Shown: one piece after another, positions 5,286 through 9,064 of the stretch
How positions within the stretch are numbered: position 1 is the first letter of the stretch
How the letters are laid out: each line of letters starts with the position of its first letter
DNA from: Psychroflexus sp.
GTDB lineage: Bacteria > Bacteroidota > Bacteroidia > Flavobacteriales > Flavobacteriaceae
Length of the DNA stretch: 9,064 nt
Assembly (NCBI GenBank): GCA_003565575.1
Contig: PXBV01000229.1
Location: 1 to 9,064, forward strand
Direction: 5' to 3'
Program-made: the position numbers and the translations under genes
Notes under the pieces: generated by a model
Seen by the model: the letters and a program-made list of their open reading frames with translations, nothing else
What the model was told of the DNA's origin: nothing
Database searches by the model: none

Positions 5286-7238
5286 CTAAAGCACTCTATT
5301 CAATTTATTAGAGATCAAAACCTCTAATCCGTTGTATTCCATGGTCTCTCGCATGAGTTCGATGTCAACTTCTTCTTTTTGATCTCTTATCACTTCGCTC
5401 AAATCTTGCACTTTTTTTCTGATGAGATAACGGCGTAGGTTCAAAATAGTTTCCATCACTTCTCTAGGGTCCAAAACACTTTTGTCAATAACAAAAATTT
5501 CTTGCCGCTTCCAATCGTGTAGTTGGTTTTTCTCATATTCCATCAATATGGAAGTGACTTCTTGAGCCAGTTCTGGTTTCAGGTGATTAATGAACGAATC
5601 GATTTTCAAATTTCCTTCTTTCACAAAAGTTTCAATGATTAAATCGTAGAGCTCTTTAAAAATCGGATTGGAAAACTCAACTTCGTCCTCCTGCAACTCG
5701 ATAAAAATCTTTTCGAAAACCACATATTCTCGTTTCACTTCAATATACTTATCTTCTTCAAAATCGAAATCAAAATCAGTAAAAACAGCAGTTTGATCGC
5801 CATACCTCAACAATAACTGAATAATGCTTCTCTCCAAAACATATTGATGATCCACTTTAGGAATTGGACTAGATTCCTGTGTTTCTTTGACAACTTCAAG
5901 AGATTTCCGTTTTACTCCTCTATTGGCTTCTTTTCTATCTTTAGCTAGGATTTGCGCCAACGTACTAAACAAAACCTCTTCTGAAACATCCAATAGATTG
6001 GAGCAGGTTTGTACATAAATTTCCTGAGTAATTTGATCTGGAATTTTGGAAATTGAATTCACGATATCTCTAACAACTTCTGCCTTTTTCACTGGATCTT
6101 TATCCGCATCTTCCATCAGAAGTGAGGATTTGAATCTTATGAAATCTTGTGCATTTTTATCCAAATAAGCCTGCAAATCTTCCTGCGAGTTGGCTTTGGC
6201 AAAACTGTCTGGATCTTCGCCTTCTGGAAACAAACACACCTTCACATTCATGCCTTGTTCCAGAATCAAATCAATTCCACGAATAGAAGCTCTTAATCCT
6301 GCCGCATCGCCATCAAATAAAACAGTAATGTTATTGGTTAATCTGCTAATCAACCGGATTTGCTCAGGCGTAAGTGCTGTTCCAGAAGAAGCCACCACGT
6401 TCTCTATCCCCGTTTGGTTAAACTGAATCACATCCGTATAACCTTCAACTAAATAGCAATTATCAGCTTTGGCGATAGCCTGCTTGGCTTGATAAAGTCC
6501 GTAAAGCACTTTACTTTTGTGGTAAACTTCACTTTCTGGTGAGTTGAGATATTTGGCTTGCTTTTTATCATTGGTCAAGATCCGACCTCCAAAACCAAGC
6601 ACTCGACCCGACATAGAATGAATGGGAAACATCACTCGACCTTTGAATCTATCAAACCGCTTTTCACCTTTTATGATGGTAAGTCCAGTCTTTTCTAAAA
6701 AATCTAATTTATAAGCTTTCTCCAAAGCTTTATCTGTAAACGCCTGCCATTCATCTGGTGAATACCCCAAATCAAATTTTTCGATGGTTCCGGAAGTAAA
6801 GCCTCGATTTTTGAAATAGCTCAAACCTACCGACTTCCCTTCATCTGTGTGCAACATTTGGTTGACGAAAAAAGTTTTAGCAAACTCGTTCACCAAATAC
6901 ATGCTTTCTCGCTCGCTAGCTTTTTCTTTTTCTTCTGAAGATTGTTCCGTTTCTTCAATTTCGATATTGTAACGTTTAGCCAAATGTTTTATGGCTTCTG
7001 GATAAGTATAATGCTCGTGCTCCATTAAAAAAGCCACTACGTTACCACCTTTTCCTGAACTAAAATCTTTCCAGATTTGCTTTACAGGAGATACCATAAA
7101 ACTTGGCGTGCGTTCTTCAGTAAATGGACTTAAACCCTTAAAATTACTCCCCGATTTTTTCAATTGAACGTAATCGCCAATCACTTCCTCCACACGGGAA
7201 ATATCAAATACTTTGTCTATGGTGGTTTTACTTATCAA
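5286..7238 (-). CDS. dnaG: DNA primase DnaG with a degenerate zinc-binding domain, TTG start
   Basis: DnaG makes the RNA primers for lagging-strand synthesis and restart at the replication fork, working with the DnaB helicase. The product has 650 residues. The N-terminal domain (about 1-95) has the zinc-domain fold signature (FKGLSPFTEERTPSF, 33-47) but none of the four metal ligands: the usual C-x2-H and C-x2-C positions are S37, T40, D58 and S61. The catalytic core is intact. The TOPRIM glutamate is E265 in LVEGYTDV, the DxD pair is D309/D311 in LFDGDAAG, and a third acidic cluster is EGEDPDSF (339-346). The C-terminal region (about 445-650) would be the helicase-binding part. The only reasonable start is TTG at 7238: a stop lies five codons upstream, and the next ATG, at residue 48, would delete half of the N-terminal domain. 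The gene is preceded by its own promoter and an inverted repeat. Confidence 0.96.
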   Translation of the reverse strand: MISKTTIDKVFDISRVEEVIGDYVQLKKSGSNFKGLSPFTEERTPSFMVSPVKQIWKDFSSGKGGNVVAFLMEHEHYTYPEAIKHLAKRYNIEIEETEQSSEEKEKASERESMYLVNEFAKTFFVNQMLHTDEGKSVGLSYFKNRGFTSGTIEKFDLGYSPDEWQAFTDKALEKAYKLDFLEKTGLTIIKGEKRFDRFKGRVMFPIHSMSGRVLGFGGRILTNDKKQAKYLNSPESEVYHKSKVLYGLYQAKQAIAKADNCYLVEGYTDVIQFNQTGIENVVASSGTALTPEQIRLISRLTNNITVLFDGDAAGLRASIRGIDLILEQGMNVKVCLFPEGEDPDSFAKANSQEDLQAYLDKNAQDFIRFKSSLLMEDADKDPVKKAEVVRDIVNSISKIPDQITQEIYVQTCSNLLDVSEEVLFSTLAQILAKDRKEANRGVKRKSLEVVKETQESSPIPKVDHQYVLERSIIQLLLRYGDQTAVFTDFDFDFEEDKYIEVKREYVVFEKIFIELQEDEVEFSNPIFKELYDLIIETFVKEGNLKIDSFINHLKPELAQEVTSILMEYEKNQLHDWKRQEIFVIDKSVLDPREVMETILNLRRYLIRKKVQDLSEVIRDQKEEVDIELMRETMEYNGLEVLISNKLNRVL

Positions 7239-7275
7239 TGGAGTAATATTTTAAAAATAAAATTATAGTACTTAA

Positions 7276-7283
7276 CAAAAATA
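7276..7283 (-). promoter_or_regulatory. dnaG promoter, -7 element TATTTTTG
   Basis: The minus strand reads TATTTTTG, matching TAnnTTTG, 37 bases before the TTG start of dnaG. The implied transcription start is near 7271. The region is A/T-rich, so a chance match is possible, but the position fits. An inverted repeat lies directly upstream, over the -33 region. Confidence 0.4.
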
Positions 7284-7291
7284 ACGTAATG

Positions 7292-7318
7292 TATTAATAT
7301 AGTGTGCTCATATTAATA
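7292..7318. repeat. Inverted repeat (9-base arms) upstream of the dnaG promoter
   Basis: The perfect arms TATTAATAT (7292-7300) and ATATTAATA (7310-7318) flank a 9-base spacer. Counting from the predicted dnaG start site the repeat lies at about -20 to -48, a typical operator position. The centre-to-centre distance of the arms is 18 bases, a little under two helical turns. No regulator can be named. Confidence 0.45.
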
Positions 7319-7334
7319 ATGTCTTTTATAAGAG

Positions 7335-7366
7335 AGACCTCACAGGTTTTAAAACCTATGAGGTCT
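7335..7366. repeat. 32-base palindrome AGACCTCA...TGAGGTCT between dnaG and the polyprenyl synthase
   Basis: The 16-base arms (7335-7350 and 7351-7366) are complementary except for one position and meet without a loop (TTTT|AAAA). It begins 15 bases after the stop of the polyprenyl synthase gene. It could end that transcript, but no T-run follows on the minus strand. Its GC-richer arms stand out from the AT-rich surroundings, and the form resembles the dispersed intergenic palindromes of flavobacterial genomes. Confidence 0.7.
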
Positions 7367-7380
7367 AAGCCTTTGAAAGA

Positions 7381-8358
7381 TTATTTCTCTCGATCAATCA
7401 CATAATCAATCATCAATTGCAAAGAAGCTTTGTAAGGCGATTCTGGATAATTTTGAAGGATTTCTGAAGCTTCATGTTGAAAGGCTTTCATCTTGGTTTG
7501 AGCATATTCCAAACCTCCAGTAGATTTCACAAAATCAATCACTTCATTCACTCGCTTCTTGTCTTTATTGTGATTTTTTACCGAATTGATGATCCAATCT
7601 TTGTCTTTTTTGGACGACTGATTTAAAGCATAAATAAGTTGTAATGTCATTTTTTGTTCTTTAATGTCGATTCCTGTGGGTTTCCCTATTTTTTGCTCTC
7701 CATAATCAAACAAATCGTCTTTAATTTGAAACGCCATTCCTATAAGTTCACCAAACTTTCTCATGGACTCAACATGAGTAGAATTCGGTTTTACTGCTGC
7801 TGCACCTAGACTGCAACAGGCGGCTATAAGGGTAGCTGTTTTTTGTCTAATAATCTCATAATAAACAGCTTCTGTTATATCTAGACGTCTAGCTTTTTCA
7901 ATTTGAAGCAATTCTCCTTCGCTCATTTCTCTTACAGCAACAGATATGATTTTCAAAAGATCAAAATCATCGTTATCAATGGACAGCAATAAGCCCTTAG
8001 ACAACAAAAAGTCTCCAACCAAGACAGCAATTTTGTTTTTCCATAGCGCATTTATGGAGAAGAAACCTCGACGTTGGTTACTATCGTCCACAATATCATC
8101 GTGAACCAAAGTCGCGGTATGAATAAGCTCAATAACAGATGCACCTCTGTAAGTCCTGTCATTTACATCTCCATCAGAAACCATTTTAGCTACCAGAAAG
8201 ACAAACATAGGGCGCATTTGCTTGCCTTTTCTATTGACGATGAAGTGCGTAATTTTATTGAGGAGCGCCACACGAGAAGACATGAAGAGTGAGAACTTTT
8301 TTTCAAAAAGTTCCATCTCATGAGCTATAGGTTCCTTTATTTGTGAGACTGTTTTCAA
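7381..8358 (-). CDS. Long-chain trans-polyprenyl diphosphate synthase, TTG start
   Basis: This enzyme adds isopentenyl diphosphate units to an allylic primer to make the long all-trans chain used as the menaquinone side chain. The product has 325 residues. The substrate-binding motif GKQMRP is at 45-50, the first aspartate-rich motif DDIVDD at 87-92 and the second, DDLFD, at 214-218. The residue five before the first motif is Ala82; a small residue here is a feature of long-chain producers, since bulky ones block elongation. Flavobacteria generally use menaquinone-6, so hexaprenyl diphosphate is the likely product (inference). The frame opens with TTG at 8358, preceded two codons upstream by a stop; the next ATG is residue 15 (8316). 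The N-terminal residues before Met15 look like family sequence, so I prefer TTG. It lies 41 bases after rlmN. Confidence 0.93.
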   Translation of the reverse strand: MKTVSQIKEPIAHEMELFEKKFSLFMSSRVALLNKITHFIVNRKGKQMRPMFVFLVAKMVSDGDVNDRTYRGASVIELIHTATLVHDDIVDDSNQRRGFFSINALWKNKIAVLVGDFLLSKGLLLSIDNDDFDLLKIISVAVREMSEGELLQIEKARRLDITEAVYYEIIRQKTATLIAACCSLGAAAVKPNSTHVESMRKFGELIGMAFQIKDDLFDYGEQKIGKPTGIDIKEQKMTLQLIYALNQSSKKDKDWIINSVKNHNKDKKRVNEVIDFVKSTGGLEYAQTKMKAFQHEASEILQNYPESPYKASLQLMIDYVIDREK

Positions 8359-8364
8359 TGCTCA

Positions 8365-8372
8365 CAAAGATA
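8365..8372 (-). promoter_or_regulatory. Possible -7 element TATCTTTG before the polyprenyl synthase
   Basis: The minus strand reads TATCTTTG, a match to TAnnTTTG, ending only six bases before the TTG start at 8358. If used, the message would be almost leaderless, or translation would begin at the ATG at 8316. It may be a chance match; the gene could also be read from rlmN. Confidence 0.25.
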
Positions 8373-8399
8373 AGCTCAAAAATCAATCTAAGCTCTTAA

Positions 8400-9064
8400 T
8401 CAAACTTTAATTTTATTGGCCAATTGCCCACAAGCCGCATCGATATCTTTTCCTCTAGAATGCCTTAAAGTAACGGTTATACGATTAGCTTCAAGCGCAT
8501 TGACGTATTTGGCTACTGCAGCATCACTTCCTTGCTGGAAATCTCCATCATCTATGGGGTTGTACTCAATAATATTGACTTTGCACGGAATCGCCTGACA
8601 AAAATTGACTAAAGCCCTGATGTCTTCTTCTCTATCATTAATCCCGTTCCATACGATGTATTCATAAGTCACCGATTTTCCTGTTTTCTCATACCAATAA
8701 ATGAGTGACTCTTTTAAATCTGCTAAAGGAAATTTAGCATTGAACGGCATAATCTGCGTTCTGACCTCATCGATAGCGGAATGTAAAGACACTGCCAAAT
8801 GGAATTTGACGTCATCATCTGCCAATTTTTTAATCATTTTGGGAACTCCTGACGTCGATAATGTAATTCGGCGTGGGGACATACCTAGACCTTCTGGTGA
8901 GGTGATTTTTTCGATGGACTTCAAGACGTTGTTATAATTCATTAAAGGTTCGCCCATTCCCATATACACAATATTGGAAAGCGGAATTCCATTGTAAAGC
9001 TTGCTTTCTTTGTCAATAGCCACGACTTGGTCAAATATCTCATCCGCATTAAGATTTCTAAGGC
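8400..9064 (-). CDS. rlmN: Dual-specificity 23S rRNA/tRNA adenine-C2 methyltransferase RlmN, C-terminal part, runs off right edge
   Basis: RlmN is a radical-SAM enzyme that methylates C2 of A2503 in 23S rRNA and of A37 in some tRNAs. The frame is open to the right edge, giving about 221 codons; a GTG at 9023 is internal, because the residues before it (LRNLNADEIFDQV) match the family. The N-terminal part with the radical-SAM CxxxCxxC cluster motif lies outside the window. Visible family motifs are NIVYMGMGEPLMNY, SPRRITLSTSG, FHLAVSLH and, near the end, RHSRGKDIDAACGQLA. The Cys in AACGQL (codon 8430-8432) is the resolving/methyl-accepting cysteine equivalent to Cys355 of the E. coli enzyme. 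The downstream gene begins 41 bases later on the same strand. Confidence 0.96.
   Translation of the reverse strand, partial: LRNLNADEIFDQVVAIDKESKLYNGIPLSNIVYMGMGEPLMNYNNVLKSIEKITSPEGLGMSPRRITLSTSGVPKMIKKLADDDVKFHLAVSLHSAIDEVRTQIMPFNAKFPLADLKESLIYWYEKTGKSVTYEYIVWNGINDREEDIRALVNFCQAIPCKVNIIEYNPIDDGDFQQGSDAAVAKYVNALEANRITVTLRHSRGKDIDAACGQLANKIKV

Noticed and set aside
5286..7238. dnaG as a decaying pseudogene because the zinc ligands are missing.
   Set aside because: The frame is intact over 650 codons, the catalytic TOPRIM residues are kept and the rest of the N-terminal motif is well preserved.
9021..9023. GTG as the start of rlmN.
   Set aside because: The frame stays open to the window edge and the upstream residues match RlmN, so the GTG is an internal valine codon and the gene is simply cut by the window.

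Overview
The window is AT-rich chromosomal DNA from a member of the Bacteroidota, most likely class Flavobacteriia. The evidence is the gliding-motility pair gldB-gldC, promoter elements of the Bacteroidota type (TAnnTTTG), the lack of Shine-Dalgarno sequences before most genes, and a flavobacterial-style primase. I see no mobile element, CRISPR array, phage gene, rRNA or tRNA. It is a housekeeping region, not an accessory island, and I found no new multi-gene system. The most unusual signals are in the intergenic regions and in the primase.

Layout from left to right. Positions 1-951 hold the start of the division/cell-wall (dcw) cluster on the minus strand: mraZ overlapping rsmH, which runs off the left edge. 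The 344-base gap between the preferred mraZ start (951) and the next gene (1296) is densely structured. It holds a promoter and triple operator for MraZ, two perfect DnaA boxes, several inverted repeats and the hydrolase promoter. Positions 1296-2669 hold an alpha/beta hydrolase and the ribosome-assembly GTPase EngB on the plus strand. Positions 2687-4342 hold the minus-strand operon gldB-gldC-small conserved protein. Positions 4424-5206 hold nadE on the plus strand, divergent from gldB with facing promoter elements. Positions 5286-9064 are all minus strand: rlmN (its 5' part lies beyond the right edge), a long-chain polyprenyl diphosphate synthase and dnaG. A 32-base palindrome separates the last two.

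The genes share a growth theme rather than one pathway: division control (MraZ), ribosome maturation (RsmH, EngB, RlmN), replication priming (DnaG), NAD synthesis (NadE), quinone side-chain synthesis (polyprenyl synthase) and the gliding/secretion apparatus (GldB, GldC). Points most worth checking are: (a) the mraZ upstream region, where DnaA boxes abut MraZ boxes and which may be a chromosomal origin or a DnaA-MraZ control point; (b) a DnaG that lacks all four zinc ligands of its N-terminal domain; (c) TTG start codons on two neighbouring genes; and (d) several perfect inverted repeats placed over promoters.
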